A stretch of 64,000 bases of DNA from Thraustochytrium sp. TN22 (Eukaryota > Sar > Bigyra > Thraustochytrida > Thraustochytriidae), in assembly GCA_013306675.1 (NCBI GenBank), contig JABLUY010000005.1, positions 70,416-134,415 of the forward strand, in the 5' to 3' direction. Below, one piece after another: positions 1 to 10,955 of this stretch. Position numbers and translations under genes: made by a program. Each line of letters begins with the position of its first letter. The stretch's first letter is position 1. The notes below the pieces were generated by a model that was given only the letters and a program-made list of their open reading frames with translations, had not been told where the DNA came from and ran no database searches.

Positions 1-328
1 GGACGGCAAGGCTGCCGTGCCGCGTGGAGACCGTGAATTCAGGCTGTCAGCCCTGCGGCGCATGCGTGCACACGATCATCCTTGCGCGCAAATTCTTTCT
101 CGCCCGCAAAACAATGAAGCACGGTGAGGAAGAACCAACAGGCTGCTGCCTCTGCCGCTGCCACACACGCTGCCATGGCCACTGCCGCTGCTAGCTAGCC
201 AGTGCGAGCAAGCTTTGGAGGTAGCTAAGCGGAGTCCCAGGCAAGTCGCCGTAGCAATCAAGCCACTCGCGTAGTTCCTGCTTGCTCGCTCGCTCGCTCG
301 CTCGCTCGCTTCCATGCTGCTCTGCGAG
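1..328. other. Noncoding flank downstream of cyclophilin
   Basis: No gene is supported here. The stretch lies 3' of the minus-strand cyclophilin and contains a GCTC tandem tract at about 287-312, immediately beyond the cyclophilin stop codon, so it probably lies in the 3' UTR of that gene. Confidence 0.6.
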
Positions 329-826
329 TTAGCGCAGCTGGCCGCTCTCAGCAACGCGCACGCGGGCCTTGGTCTTGCCGCTCTGCGTGCCGACAGACTC
401 GAGCGAGCGGAGCACCTCAAGGCCCTTGATGACCTTACCAAAGACAACGTGCTTGCCGTTCAAGTGGTCCGTGCGCGTGAAGCACAGAAAGAACTGCGAG
501 CCGTTCGTGTTGGGGCCCGCGTTGGCCATGGAAAGCACGCCTGGGCCGTCGTGCTTGAGCTTGAAGTTCTCGTCCCGGAACTTCTCGCCGTAGATGGACT
601 TGCCGCCCGTGCCGTTGTGGCGGGTAAAGTCACCACCCTGCGCCATGAAGCCCGGGATGATGCGATGGAAGATGGACGAGTTGAACCCAAAGCCCTTCTC
701 GCCCGTGCACAGGCACCTGAAGTTCTCCGCCGTGCGCGGGCACACGTCCGAGCGCAGCTCGATCTCCAGCCGCCCGGCGTACTCGCCGCCGATCTCAATA
801 TCCATGAACACCACAGGGAGACTCAT
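329..826 (-). CDS. PPIA: Cyclophilin A-type peptidyl-prolyl cis-trans isomerase
   Basis: A 165-residue single-domain cyclophilin, which catalyses cis-trans isomerisation of prolyl bonds. It has no signal or transit peptide, so a cytosolic or nuclear location is expected. The ATG at 826 was chosen because it gives the canonical length and the family start [14 protein letters not shown]. Further upstream the frame is open but low in complexity. Numbering matches human cyclophilin A exactly. The active-site residues H54, R55, F60, M61, Q63 and F113 are all present, within [15 protein letters not shown] and the SQFFLCF segment. The cyclosporin-contacting Trp at position 121 is replaced by His (TDHLNGK). 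Family knowledge (CyP40 has His here) suggests intact isomerase activity but weak cyclosporin binding. No intron is seen. A GCTGC tract lies just upstream of the start. Confidence 0.96.
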   Translation of the reverse strand: MSLPVVFMDIEIGGEYAGRLEIELRSDVCPRTAENFRCLCTGEKGFGFNSSIFHRIIPGFMAQGGDFTRHNGTGGKSIYGEKFRDENFKLKHDGPGVLSMANAGPNTNGSQFFLCFTRTDHLNGKHVVFGKVIKGLEVLRSLESVGTQSGKTKARVRVAESGQLR

Positions 827-2252
827 CGTCGCCGCGTCGTGTCGCACCGCGCTGCGCTGCGCTGCCCTGCCCTGCTGGTCGTCCGCCTCGCTCCTGCCTC
901 GCTGCGCTAGGCTCCTGCCGTCGCGCTCGCGCTCGCAGTTCTGCGCCGCCGCCGCCACCGCGACCACCACTTGAAGCCTCAACCCAACGTCACCATTATC
1001 GTCCACACCCCAAAACCGAGCCATGGCGGCCGCGGTCCGAGTCAACCACCGCAAGCACATCAGATGGCATGATGGCTGCTTGACTCAGGCTCAGCTCACG
1101 CAGAGGTTACATCGGCATCTGAGCTAGCCTACTGGCTGCTGCGTATGGCTCAGGACGCGCTGCATGCTCGCGAGCTGCCGCCATTCTCAAGAATGAAACG
1201 AAGCATGGGCCTTGAGGTGGACGGACAATGCGCCTGCCTAACTCGGCAGGCGAGCTTGCTCGCGAGCCTTGGCCGACGATCGAGCCTTTCCACGGAGGAC
1301 TGCCTCCCCTGCAACAAGCAGGAGCCAAGGACGTAAGGCCGAGCGCCCACCGGGCACAGGCACAGGCACAGCAACAGCACAGGGCACAGCGAGGTTGTCC
1401 GTCGTCGCCTTCAAGGTGGTACTTGCGGGCAATTCGATCTGCGGCTGGCCTAGCGAGCACGCTCGACGCTGCCGACCGTGGCCACGGCGTCCTGCCAGCG
1501 CTCAGTAAGGGTTTGCTCGCGCTCGCCGTGCGTGGCGCGGCTTGCTTGGCCCCCTTGCCGAGGCATTGTTTTTGCAAGGAGCTCGAGTGTCGCTCGAGTT
1601 CACGTTTGCGCCGCCCCGCCTCGAACTCGGGCTCGGCCGCGAGTCGGACCCCGGCGCGGGCTCGCGCAGAATTCAAACGGCGCGGCGGCGGCGGCGCGCG
1701 GCGGCGGCGGCGCGCGGCGGCGGCGGCGGCCGCAGCCGCGGCGCCCGCGCGCGGCGTCGGGAGCGGAGGCGGCGGCGCGCTCCCCCCGGCGGCACGCTCG
1801 CCCATGGCGGCGCGCGCGCGGCACGCGTTCAGAGCCGGACGCGGGCGGCGCGGCGCGGCGCAACGCGGCGCGGCGCGGCGCCCAGTCGCTCCCCGCCCCG
1901 GCGCGCGCGGGGCGGCGCAGGCGCGGTCCGCAAGCGCGCGCAGTTTGCGAGTGATGATCGAGGCGAGATCGGGAGCGAGAAGAGGGGGAAGAGCCCGCGT
2001 TCCGCCGTTCTTCAGCGCCGTTCTTCCCAACTTGACTCCGATTTTTCCCTGCGAGGATGGTCGCGGTCAAGTTGTGAGAGGCACTGAGAGCGTCCTGAGA
2101 GCTGAGAGGCTGAGAGCTGACATGAGGTGCCGCAACGTCAAGCCAGGCAGGGTGTTGCACTCGGCCTTCCTGGCTGACAAAGTTGTGCTGCGTTATGCTG
2201 TCAAGTTGGCGGTTCTCTTTGCTTGCGAGCACCGGGAGAGTCACATCTATGC
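827..2252. other. GC-rich intergenic region with simple repeats
   Basis: About 1.4 kb between two minus-strand genes. It contains a GCTGC-type pentanucleotide tract (about 850-873) in the presumed cyclophilin leader, a GGC/CGG-rich block (about 1676-1750) and GGCGC repeats (about 1845-1885). Many long open frames exist on both strands, but they are Ala/Arg/Gly/Pro low complexity and give no recognisable domain. No gene is supported. Confidence 0.6.
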
Positions 2253-3141
2253 TTAGGTTTTCTGATGAGGAACAGAGGTCAGGGATTGCGGGTCGTTGGC
2301 GGAAGCCATGGAGGAGCTAGCGGCGCTGTCGCTGCTCGTACTCGTGCGGGCTGGCGGGGCCTGGTCCTGGTGCGTCGCGGGCGCGGAAGAGTGGTGCGAG
2401 GTGGGTGGCTGGAGCGGCTGCGACGAAGACTGGCGCATCTGTTGCGCGTGGCGCTCCCAGTGGCCGACACCGCGGAAGCCATAGATGCCCACCTGGACGG
2501 GACGGCCGTTGGCCAGGTAGCAGCCATCGAAGCAAGGCCAGACGCCATTGCTCCGCACGAGACGCAAGAGGTCTTCCTCGATGGGCTGCGGGAAGGGCTT
2601 GCGGCCGTCGAGGCCCGTGACATGCGCGAGGAGAGCGCGGCGGAAGGACTCGAACGGGTTCTTGAGCACAGCCTGGCGCGTGCTGAGCCACTTTCCGAAA
2701 CAGTCAACCGAGAGCACGCCGGAGGCGTTGACAGCGCCAGTAGCCGGGTCGTGGTGGATATGCTGCATGAAGATCTGGAATGCAAGGCCGTTTGCTGTCT
2801 GAGAGAGGTCCGAGGATGCCGCGCTGCTGTTTTCTCTGGAAGGGGGTGAAATGGCCGCCGCTGCACCACCTTCCAGCTTGACCTTGGAACTCAGGCTGGA
2901 CAAGCGTCTCTCTGGCTCTTCTGCCAGAAGCTCGGCCCCAGCCATGTACTCTTGTTTGACCTGAGGCTGTGCCATGCCCAGCAGGTGCGGGAGCGCACGC
3001 TCTTGTGCCGCGGGCAGTGCGTCTTCGGCCATTGGCATGCCGACGACTGGAACAGCCACGCGTGCCGGCAGCGCTTGATGTGGTGGAGGAGGAGTGTAGG
3101 TCGTCATCATTGTTGGCGGCGGCACGTAGGAGGAATAGGAG

Positions 3142-3182
<41 letters not shown>

Positions 3183-3602
3183 GCCGCCGCTGGAGCTTGC
3201 TGGCAGCACTGAGGAGATTGTAGATGTGGACGGAGGGTGTTGGTCGCTCTTCGCGTCGTGGTCGGCGTCGTGTCCCAGGACCGAGGCGGCGAAGGCCCAA
3301 TAGTCATGGTCGTGGTCTCCGGCCAGGCCTGAGGCGACGGTTCCTTGACTAAGGACCCCAGAGGAGGAGCGGCGGCGGCGGCGGCGGCGGGGGGCACCGG
3401 TGTGGCTCTCCTGGCCATTGGATCCCTCGCTGCCCCCGCTGCGAGAGGATGCGCGGCTGGCGCGGGCAGGGGGCGGCGGTTGAATGGGATTATAGTCTGC
3501 GTCGAATAGGTCGTCCTCCTGGCGCGTGCGCTTGAGTCCGTGCGTCATGGCCAGGCTATTGTCCAAGCCAAGCGGCCTCTCCGTGGCGGCCAGCGTGGCC
3601 AT
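2253..3602 (-). CDS. Hypothetical low-complexity protein with one ordered region
   Basis: An unrecognised 449-residue protein if started at the only in-frame ATG (3602). The frame stays open upstream to about 3941 and encodes GSAKS repeats and poly-Ser without an ATG, so an upstream exon or a longer N-terminus is possible. Most of the protein is disordered: Arg-rich stretches, a poly-Ser run from a CTG/CAG microsatellite (3142-3180), and Gln/Ser/Pro-rich tails. One segment, roughly residues 262-385, is compositionally normal. It contains FGKWLSTRQAVLKNPFESF, RSNGVWPCFDGCYLANGRP and VGIYGFRGVGHWERH, and could be a folded domain. I do not recognise the family. The ordered core followed by a stop argues that this is a real gene. 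Confidence 0.65.
3142..3180. repeat. (CTG)n trinucleotide microsatellite
   Basis: About 13 uninterrupted CTG units within the minus-strand hypothetical gene, read there as poly-Ser (AGC codons). Length polymorphism would stay in frame. Confidence 0.9.
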
Positions 3603-3616
3603 GGCTTTTTTGCTGC

Positions 3617-3680
3617 CGCTCTTGGCGCTGCCGCTCTTGGCGCTGCCGCTCTTGGCGCTGCCGCTCTTGGCGCTGCCGCT
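3617..3680. repeat. 15-bp tandem repeat (GSAKS units)
   Basis: About four near-perfect copies of CTCTTGGCGCTGCCG. On the minus strand they read as a GSAKS pentapeptide repeat just upstream of the first in-frame ATG of the hypothetical gene. The repeat unit is a multiple of three, which fits a translated N-terminal extension. Confidence 0.85.
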
Positions 3681-4330
3681 ACTGCTGCTGTTGCCGCTGC
3701 TGCTTCGACTGCGTCGCCGCAAGCCTCGAAGCGGAAGGGGGCTGGGAGGCGAGGCGACCAAGCCCGACGGCGGTGCCTGGCTGAAATTTGACGAGGACGA
3801 GGACGACGAGGACGACAAGGACGAGGACGAGGACGAGGACGAGGACGTCGACGTCGACGGCGCGCCGAGCGCGCTGCGCCGAGGCGCTCCACGCGACGGG
3901 ATTTTACTCCTCTTGGCGACCGCGCGGCGAGGGCGCGGAGACTAGCCCAGTCGGCCGCGTGAGGCCGCCGTGAGGCGAGCGCTCGCGGAGCGAGAGCTCG
4001 CGCGCCCGCTTTCCTGCTTGCGGCTGCCGTCGAGTGCGGGGATTTGAGGGGCAGTCACCCGAAGGGTCTCTCTCCGGGTCCCTCCCTCGCCGGCGGCGGA
4101 GCTGACTCACAGAGAGTGCGTCGCGACCGCCTCTTCGCGGCGGCGGCCGCGGCGGCTCGCAGCGCAGCGCAGGGCAGCGCAGGGCTGAGCGTCCTCTTCG
4201 CTGCAGCTCGCCTCGCTCCTCGGCGGCGCGCGGGCTGCCGCCCGGGTCGTCGCGCTGCGCCTCGTTCCAGGTTTGGCCTCGTCTCAAGGTCTCAAGGTCC
4301 CGAGGAGAGGGGACGCGAGGAGAGGAGAGG

Positions 4331-4358
4331 AGACGAGACGAGACGAGACGAGACGAGA
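4331..4358. repeat. (GACGA)n pentanucleotide repeat
   Basis: Five or more GACGA units in noncoding DNA. It is one of several pentanucleotide tracts in this window. Confidence 0.85.
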
Positions 4359-5176
4359 GCCGCGCTGCGTCGCTCAAGCCTGCCTGCCTGCCTGCCCGAA
4401 CCTGCCGAGGAGATGAAGGTCTGATTCGCTTCAAGGTTCGCCGGGCGGCGCCCGCTCAGGCGCACAACGACCAGCGCCGGCCCGTGCGGCTCACGGGCGT
4501 CCGTGCGGCCAGCCCGCCGCTCCGGTTAGGTAGGTCACCCGGCACAGCGCCGCCGCAGCTGAGGTTAGGCCTAGTTAGCTGGCGGCACTGCGCGGCATGG
4601 CCAGCCCCTGGCCGCCAGCGGGATCTCGCAGGAAGCAAAGCCGTGGCACGCCGCTGCGCGGCCCCATCGGGAGGCGAGCCAGCTGCGCCTTCCGCCTTCC
4701 TCGCCTTCCTCGCCCAGCTGGGCCAGCGCGGCCGCGGCCATGGGGCAGAAGATCGGCACTGCGCAGGGCGCCTGCGGTGGCGGCGCGACCAGCGCGAGCC
4801 GGCTGGTGCGCGCCGCGAGCCAGCTGGGCGGCAGGCGGCTGGCCAGGAGACCACTGGCAGGGCGCCGGGGTCGACCTGGTCGCGCCCCGGCGCCCAGCTC
4901 GGGCGGCGCGAGCAGCGCGGCGGCCGAGAGCAGCGCGGCCGAGACTGGAGCTGCCGGCGGCAGCGCCGCGCCGCGGCGGCGTGGAGCAGCGGCGTCGAGC
5001 CCGCCCGCGGCCTGCCTCGGCGGCGGCAGCGGACTGGCTCGCGCGGCCGAGCCGGGCCGCGAGCGCCGGCGAGCGCGGCACGGCGCGGCGCGAGACTCGG
5101 AGGCCGTCTCTCGTCGTCGCGGTGGCTGCTGTCGCGCCCCGCGCTCAGGCTGTCGCATTCGCATCAGGTTCGCGCT

Positions 5177-5232
5177 CGCCTCGCCTCGCCGCGCCGCGCC
5201 GCGCCGCGCCGCGCCGCGCCGCGCCGCGCCGC
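5177..5232. repeat. (CGCGC/CGCCT)n pentanucleotide repeat
   Basis: A roughly 55-bp run of 5-bp GC-only units beginning with CGCCT and changing to CGCGC, in noncoding DNA. Confidence 0.85.
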
Positions 5233-7388
5233 TTCCGGCTTTGCCTTCTCTCCGCGTCGCAAGCTTTTCAAAAACACTCACCCATCCATTCCGCGCGGCA
5301 AGGCATGGCATCCATCCATTCTCGCCATGCGATCATCCAGTCCCGCTCCGAGTCTGCACGGCCGGCTGGCTCCTCGCCGTCTCGTCATCGCTCTCGCGGC
5401 TGCCGCCGCCGCGCGTCGTCGCAGCGCGGCGGCCGGGGCGCGCCGCCCCGCGCGCACGCCGTGCTCGGCGTGCATGGACGGATGGCCCAGCGAGCGTGCG
5501 CGTGTCATGCGCGTGCGCGGAATGAATGAATGAATGCGCAGTTGACAGTTGATCCATCCTTGGAATCAGCTCGTGGTTGCCGCCACCGCTGCACAGTGCA
5601 CACGCGCTATCCATGGCCAGCTGAGCTGGGCGGGCGGGTGGGGCGCGCGCGCGCACCGGGCCTCGCGCGGCGCGGCGGCGGCCACCTATCACGACTAACT
5701 GTAAGAGCTAACTCAGTACCCCATCATCGCTGCTGAGCCAGTCGGGCTGCCCGAGCCTGACTCCGAGTCGCCGGACTCGGAGAGCGAGACCGTCCCGGCC
5801 AGGTCTCCGAGAGCGAGTCGAGCCTGGCAACTTGCAGAGGCGCGGCACCGTGGCGAGCCTCAGCTCGCGCGGAGGCCGCCCTGACTCGGAGAGAAGAGCG
5901 AGGCGAGCATGCGAGCCTGGAAAGAGGCCAAGACTCGGAGGAGGGAGCCTGGACTGCTGCCTGGGAGCGAGCCGCGAGCAGCGGTTGCCTTGTCGGGGAT
6001 CAAGCGAGGCTGAGCTCGGGACGAAAGGTCGTTGAAGTTTGAGAAGAACGCGTGGAGCGGATTCTCGACGTGGCAACGCATGCCTCCGCGGGACCGGCCA
6101 AGCGGGACCTGGGGCTGGGCGGGCTCGCCAAGCGCTACATTGACCAGGTCCGGGGCCGGACGGCCTCGCAGGTGGGGGCGTCGATGCATACTGGCGGCGC
6201 TTGCCTTGCGTCGTATTGGACCTTCTGTCTACCTCAAGCTGAGTACCTCAACCAAGGCGGCAGGCCGCAAGAGGTGCTAGCCCTCCTGGCCGATGGCGAC
6301 TGGCGCGACGATCAAATCCACCGGCACGCCCTCAGGCTCTTCTGGAGATTACCCGGTGGTTGCGGTTGACGTGTCCTCTTCATTGGTTCGCAGTATCATT
6401 GGCATTAAGTTTGCGGCCTCCCGGTACCAGTAGGCACATTTCTCCAAACATCACAATCATTCACAATGCTTTGTTCTTTTTCACGGCGCCACGACGCGCC
6501 GCGCCAGCCTGTTGTCGCTCTTGCTCTTGACGCTGGTCGCCACCAGCCAAGGATCTTCAACGCGCCCACGATTTGCGTCGACGGGAACTTCGACTATCAG
6601 CACGCACTTCAAGCCTTGCCTTGCGCATGACACTCGCCGCGGCCGCGACGCTGGCTTGCTGTGGGACAGCAGCTTCGTGAATCGGCTGCTCCTGGCTTGC
6701 ACTGCACTGAATGACTTTGAGTGCAGTCCTTCTCACAGTCAGGTCACGCCGGCCACGCCCCGGTTCGGAGTCGGAGGCGGGCGGCCCGGGGCGGAGCTCC
6801 CGCCGGCCGAAAGTCTCACTGGCAGGCTGGCAGGCTCTCGTCCTCTCGCTCGCTCGGCCCTGCCATGATGCCCGGCGTGCCGGTGGTAGGTGGCGCGCGC
6901 CATACGAGCGCGCGCCGCGCGCTTTTCTTGGCGTGTGCGTCCACCGTCTCAGAGTCGGCTCCCAGAGCACCCCACACGACTGGCCATTGTGGCGTGCACG
7001 GCCACGCAGTACAAGACGTCGAGCGGCGCAGATCAGAGCGGCGGCGCCTGCAACCTTTGCCCGGCTGACGTGGCGCGCTTCGCGGCACATCACTGGCACT
7101 TCACGGCACCATCCCTCGCTCGTCGGGCGGCGGCCGGGTTGCGGAAGCTGCTCGGAGCTACCATTCCGCACGCATGCAAGCTGAAGCTTGCGCGCGCCGT
7201 GCACTGGCGGCAGGAACACGGACTCGCTCGCTGGCTCAGAGCTACCACCCGCTGGCCGTCGGCGGTCGCGCCGAAGCGAGCGCAGCTTATTCAAGGCGTT
7301 TGGATCGAGCTGCAGACTGCAATCCCTGCCGCCAGCCACAGCAAGCAAGCCAGCGTTGATTCACTGCTTCACCTTGGCCCGAGGCAAG

Positions 7389-10318
7389 ATGGCTCGGCCG
7401 AGCCGCCACCGTACCGCGGCGCTCGTGGCGCTCGCGGCGCTTGCCTGCCTCGTGACGGACACCGCAGCGCATGCGTGCATGTCTTGCTCACCCTCGACTC
7501 TTCTCGACAACGCCACCGAAGTTTCTTGCACGGGCTGTTTCGCCTTCCCGCAGGAGGTCCTCGCCATGACCGACCTCGAGAGACTGTACGTCTGAGGGTG
7601 GGTGCTGCCGGTGAACCCCAATCTGTGTCTACGAACGACTAACGGGACCTTTGCGCTGCACCCACTCGGACAGCGAGCTGATGGGCGGGAGCTTTATTGA
7701 GATCCCGGGCGACCTCGACAACCTCGAGGCGCTCACGTCGCTGTACGTTGAGCAGGACAAACGCAAGCAGCCAAGCCAGCTTTTGCCTCCTAACAACCTA
7801 AGCTGGCCGATGCGCATACAGGACAATCACTGAGGCGGGCCTGACGAGGATTCGGCCCGAGATCGCAAAGCTGACCAGCCTCGAGCACCTGTACGTGCGC
7901 TCTCCTCCTCGCTCGAGTCCCCTCAAAAACGCTGACTCGGGCTCGCCACGACTTGCAGCACGCTCCAGGACATGCCTTACTTGACCGCGCTGGCGGCCGA
8001 CGTTGGCGGGCTCACAAAGCTCGAGACCCTGTACGTCTCGCACCGCACCGTGCAATCCCCGCCACTGCGCGCTGCCCTGACCCGTCACATTGACGCACGC
8101 TCGCATATTCGCACGTGCACAGAGCCATCCGAAACAACCCAGCTCTCGTGGAGATCCCATCGAGCGTCATCCTCCTCACCAAGCTCACTGCCCTGTGAGT
8201 CGAAAGGGGCTCCGCCTCGTAATCTGGCGTGCAGTCTGTGTGCGGTCTCGCTAACGCCCTCTCGGCTACGCGCAGGGACCTCGAGCGCAACAACCTGGCC
8301 ACGCTCCCGGAGCTGAGCAGCCTCACGAGTGTCACGACCATGTACGTTCGGAAACAGGGAATGTATCTCGCGGCCCCACGCCCCTCAGCAAGAAAGCTGA
8401 CGTCGAGGTACGCAGTGACGCGTCATCCAACGTAATCTCCGAGCTTCCGCCAGGGATCGGCTCCCTGTCGAGTCTGACGCGTCTGTACGTTGCCACCAAA
8501 GAGCCGCCTTCACGTTCAGATGGCTCACAGGGGCTAGCGCGATCTTACCGTGACGCAGGACCATCGCTTCCAATCAGCTCGCGGCACTTCCTGCGTCCTT
8601 CGTCAACCTCAGCAACCTCCAGGACCTCGAAGCGGGCGGCAACCGGCTCGAGTCTCTTCCTGCTGGATTTGGTGGACTCTCCGCCCTTGTTTCTCTGTGA
8701 GTTGCAAAAGATCGAGGCTTCTTCTCCTGAAGCGGAAATCACTGACACGTCGGCAGGGATCTCAACGAGAACAACCTCTCGGCGCTGCCCACGGATATTG
8801 GCTCGTTGGAACTGTTGACGCGTCTCCAGAGCTCGAGTAACGGGCTCACCACCCTGCCGTCCTCTCTGGCGCAGCTGTCCGCACTGGCCAATCTGTAAGT
8901 TGGAGGAGCGTGACGAGATTTCCAGCATGCATCCCTGTCTCACGAGACGCCTGCCATCCTTCTCAAAAGCAGCAATTTCGACGCGAACAAGCTCGCAGCA
9001 TTCCCGGCCCCGCTGAGCGCACTCACCGAGCTTTCCTCCCTGTAAGTACCGTTTCAAGCCTTCCGAGCCGCGGCAGGCGAAAGAGCTAACTCGTATCACA
9101 GGTCTCTTTCGAGCAATCTTCTCGCGGATCTTCCTTCAGGCATCACAGGCCTGACGAAGCTTCGAGAGCTGTGCGTTTTCACCACGCCGATCTACACGGC
9201 GCAGCGAGAATGAATGCTCACGCACTCTCGCACACGGTACAGGCACATCGACTCAAACCAGCTCACAGCCCTCGGCTCCATCTCCGCGTTCTCGTCGCTC
9301 AAGGCTGTCTGGCTGGATGGCAACCCTATTTCCGCCAATCACCTCCAGACCTTCGTCAACGATAGTCCTCAACTCACCGAGCTGCTCCTCGGAAAGAACC
9401 ACAATGACATCAAACTCACGGCCCTCACAAACCTCGACACCCTGTAAGCATAGACCCATTCGTTGCTCGCGCGCCTTGAGAGGCGGGGAGAACTCACGTG
9501 CGCGCTCCTTTCAGCATGTTCAACGACCCTGAGCTTCGCGAGATCCCAGCTCCGGCCTTCGACATTGCTGATCAGCTCATGGCACTGTAAGTTCGACCTT
9601 GCTTCGCATGGGCCGTCGGAGTCTAGCGACGCTGACAGCGAATGCCGCGCGAAGGGGGCTCTTCCATGCGCAAGGCCTCACGGAGCTCCCCACCGGCCTC
9701 TCCAGCACCTTCCCGGCGATGAGAGGATTCTACCTTTCGGATGGCCACATCTCAACTCTCCCGGAGGGGTTTTGGACGGATCTCAGAGCGCTCCAGCTCA
9801 GGAACAACAGTCTCTCTGCGCTCCCAGACGCAGTCATGCGCATGTCCTCCCTCTTCTCCCTTGAAGTGAGCAGCAACAGGCTCGCCACATTTCCCGAGGT
9901 CCTTTTCGAGATGCCTGAGCTCCAGTTGCTCGTGCTCCGATCCAATTTCATTTCTTACATCCCTGCGAAGCCGGACGCGTCTCCCCTGCAACAGCTATTG
10001 GCCAGCGGCAACCCGCTCAACGGAAAGCAAGGCATGAAGAACAGCGACCTCTCTTTTACGGACGTCAACTGGGCATCCACCTTTACGCTCGCGCCGACGG
10101 CCTCTCCGTCCGTGGCCGAGGTTCCTGCGTCGACAGCAGTCCCGACCGCCAGCAGCGAGCCTGCCGTCACTGTGGTCGAGGGAGGGGATACGGCCGTGAT
10201 TGCGGGCACAGCGGTCGGCGGCGGTCTGCTCGCTGGCGGTCTTTTTGGTGCCGTCCTGACATACATCCTCCAGCGTCGAGCCCAGTCCAAGGCCACCTCC
10301 GTCGCCCTGGACGTCTGA
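7389..10318 (+). CDS. LRR surface protein 1 (14 exons, transmembrane form)
   Basis: A 654-residue type I membrane LRR protein. Exons: 7389-7585, 7674-7742, 7822-7890, 7959-8030, 8123-8194, 8276-8341, 8416-8484, 8559-8696, 8757-8894, 8973-9041, 9102-9170, 9243-9443, 9515-9586, 9655-10318. The exons sum to a multiple of three with no internal stop. All 13 introns (60-92 nt) are GT-AG and phase 2, splitting a Leu codon (one Ile). Most exons are 66, 69 or 72 nt and hold one LRR; two are 138 nt and hold two. The N-terminus is a signal peptide ending near TAAHA, followed by a four-cysteine cap (CMSCSPSTL, CTGC). The C-terminus has a TDVNW module, a Pro/Thr/Ser/Val stalk, a helix in AVIAGTAVGGGLLAGG onward and a short basic tail. 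Acceptor 9655 uses AAG and is the least certain junction. The ligand is unknown; cell-surface recognition or adhesion is inferred. Confidence 0.88.
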
Positions 10319-10380
10319 GATACTGAGTGTGAGTCGGAGTGCACTGGCACAGCCTCACCCCTTTTCTCGAGAATAATCTC

Positions 10381-10625
10381 TTTCACGCGTTCACGCGTTC
10401 CTCACACAGCCAGGCTGTGACTCTTGGTGCCCGGGTGCTGCGCGACCACCCACATGGGCTCGTTGGACTATGAGTGCTTGTCCTATTTCCGGCATGTACA
10501 AGCGCTCGCTGTTCGTGAGCCCGCCCTCTGACAGTGATTTTGTGGCGAGCCGCTCGTCGCTGGTCTCGGCGGGCGGTCGCGCGCTCTCTTGTCGCAGCAG
10601 CGTCCCCGAGACGACCTGCTTTCCT
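10381..10625. repeat. LRR-cluster downstream repeat, copy 1
   Basis: Lies just after LRR gene 1. It shares long near-identical runs (for example ACTATGAGTGCT, GCCCGCCCTCTGACAGTGA, GGCGAGCCGCTCGTCGCTGG) with 14205-14395. A weaker match to 15000-15105 covers its left part. No coding potential is seen. Confidence 0.85.
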
Positions 10626-10686
10626 GCTTGTGCTTGACGGCAACCCTTACTCTCTGACTACTCTCTAGTAGTTCTCTAGCTCTAGA

Positions 10687-10738
10687 GCAGGCTGTGTGCG
10701 CAACAATCGAAAGCAGGCTGTGTGCGCAACAATCGAAA
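10687..10738. repeat. 26-bp perfect tandem duplication
   Basis: Two exact copies, 10687-10712 and 10713-10738, beginning GCAGGCTGTGTGCGCAACAA. The unit resembles the inner end of the adjacent inverted-repeat arms. Confidence 0.95.
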
Positions 10739-10955
10739 GATGGGGTCGCCTCACTTCGAATTCTAAAATCGACGGCGAAAGGAATGCGCGAAGTGATGTT
10801 TAAAAAATCGACTGAGCATGCATAGAGATGTATCCCCATCAGGTTTGATTGCTGTGATTCGCTTGCGAATGGCGATTTGATTGAGTCTCTAGTCTTGATA
10901 GCAGCTATATGGAGAAGGCAGGATGTGTAAACGAGGACCCCAGAGTGCGTACATG

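Larger units (their letters stand above)
3603..7388. other. Repeat-rich region without a convincing gene
   Basis: About 3.8 kb with no recognisable coding domain. It holds an Asp/Ser-type GAC/GAG tract (3788-3850), GACGA pentanucleotide repeats (about 4331-4358), a long CGCGC/CGCCG tract (about 5177-5232), several TCCGAGTC or GACTCGGA 8-mers (5762, 5774, 5883, 5932), and an AT-richer stretch at about 6370-6480. A 327-nt open frame at 6043-6369 has normal composition but no ATG and no recognised domain. The last 1 kb probably includes the promoter of the first LRR gene. Confidence 0.5.

Noticed and set aside
6043-6369. 327-nt open frame with normal composition before the LRR cluster
   Set aside because: No ATG start, no recognised domain and no flanking exon that I could justify; it may still be a gene fragment.
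6557-7348. 263-codon minus-strand frame upstream of LRR gene 1
   Set aside because: Arg/Ala/Ser-rich with no domain, overlapping the probable LRR promoter.
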